Assembly (NCBI GenBank): GCA_035317605.1
Contig: DATHGT010000317.1
Location: 1-28,939 of the forward strand
DNA: 28,939 nt
From: DATHGT01 sp035317605
Lineage (GTDB): Bacteria; Methylomirabilota; Methylomirabilia; Rokubacteriales; CSP1-6
Direction of reading: 5' to 3'
In this document: piece by piece, positions 28,741 to 28,939 of the stretch
Layout: each line of letters begins with the position of its first letter
How positions within the stretch are numbered: the stretch's first letter is position 1
Made by a program: the position numbers and the translations under genes
Notes under the pieces: model-generated
Databases searched by the model: none
The model's input: the letters and a program-made list of their open reading frames with translations, nothing else
What the model was told of the DNA's origin: nothing

Positions 28741-28761
28741 GGGGGGCTCCGGGCGCCCCCC
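28741..28761 (-). terminator. Hairpin between the last gene and the cyclase gene
   Basis: Six G plus C pairs with G plus six C (7-base stem, 7-base loop) just upstream of the cyclase start codon. A weaker stem (GGGCG/CGCCC) lies at 28773-28790. These may end transcription of the upstream gene, but neither has a U tract. Confidence 0.4.
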
Positions 28762-28830
28762 AAACCCCCCACGGGCGGCTCGGGACGCCCCGGCAAAGCC
28801 GTGGCGCCCCTCGAGATGCTCGTGTGCGCA

Positions 28831-28939
28831 TCACCGGTCCGCCACGAGGATGGCCACGGGGTAGCCGTAGACGATGAGGTCGCCCTCCCGCCGGGCGTTG
28901 ATGCCGAGGAAGTCGTCCTCCGCGGACCGGCGGAACTGC
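28831..28939 (-). CDS. C-terminal end of an unidentified gene
   Basis: A minus-strand frame is open from the window edge to TGA 28831-28833, giving 35 residues: QFRRSAEDDFLGINA then RREGDLIVYGYPVAILVADR. The hydrophobic-strand ending LIVYGYPVAILVADR is protein-like, but the family cannot be named. It is oriented with the cyclase gene and ends 101 bases before it. Confidence 0.5.
   Translation of the reverse strand, partial: QFRRSAEDDFLGINARREGDLIVYGYPVAILVADR

Noticed and set aside
28741..28790. G/C-run hairpins as a possible origin, attachment site or mobile-element end
   Set aside because: No paired copy, direct repeat or recombinase gene is present nearby. A weak terminator is the simpler reading.

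Overview
The window is GC-rich bacterial chromosome with dense genes, Shine-Dalgarno sites and sigma-70-type promoters. I see no rRNA, tRNA, CRISPR array, insertion sequence or phage gene. The gene mix (luciferase-like flavin oxidoreductase, Dpp-type ABC permeases, MaoC hydratases, secreted TPR and beta-propeller proteins, a haem peroxidase) resembles uncultured soil bacteria such as Rokubacteria/Methylomirabilota or deep Proteobacteria. That taxonomic guess is inference at low confidence.

Layout. 1-2.7 kb: end of a secreted beta-helix protein, a flavin-dependent oxidoreductase and a small beta-propeller-like protein. 2.8-7.0 kb (minus): a two-hotdog MaoC protein followed by an oligopeptide-type ABC importer (binding protein, DppB, DppC; no ATPase genes here). 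7.1-11.7 kb (plus): lemA, two TPM-domain genes and a large lipoprotein related to the alpha-dioxygenase/cyclooxygenase haem peroxidases, packed as one operon. 11.7-16.8 kb: class V aminotransferase, secreted TPR protein, D-threonine-aldolase-like enzyme and a two-pore-helix K+-channel-like protein. 16.8-21.35 kb (minus): circularly permuted ATP-grasp, alpha-E protein, transglutaminase and MaoC hydratase, with a VapBC-type toxin-antitoxin pair lodged inside the set. 21.5-23.6 kb: a secreted protein in which a seven-repeat Vgb-like propeller sits inside a split FG-GAP propeller, then a 60-residue lipoprotein. 23.66-24.26 kb: a decayed HEPN toxin gene overlapping an intact MNT nucleotidyltransferase antitoxin. 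24.46-28.9 kb (minus): tRNA-dihydrouridine synthase, a probably frameshifted cytochrome c gene, a membrane protein with a CarF/PEDS1-like lipid-desaturase histidine pattern, a cyclase-family hydrolase and the end of an unknown gene.

Regulation. Many genes have a TANNNT -10 hexamer (often TAGACT) only 7-9 bases before the start codon, suggesting leaderless mRNAs. Three promoters also have a TTGACG or TTGAGG box exactly 17 bases further upstream. The most unusual items are the lemA/TPM/dioxygenase operon, the nested propeller, the CarF-like fusion, the VapBC pair inside the ATP-grasp set, and the HEPN gene that has lost its active-site region while its antitoxin stays open. No stretch over 300 bases lacks a gene.
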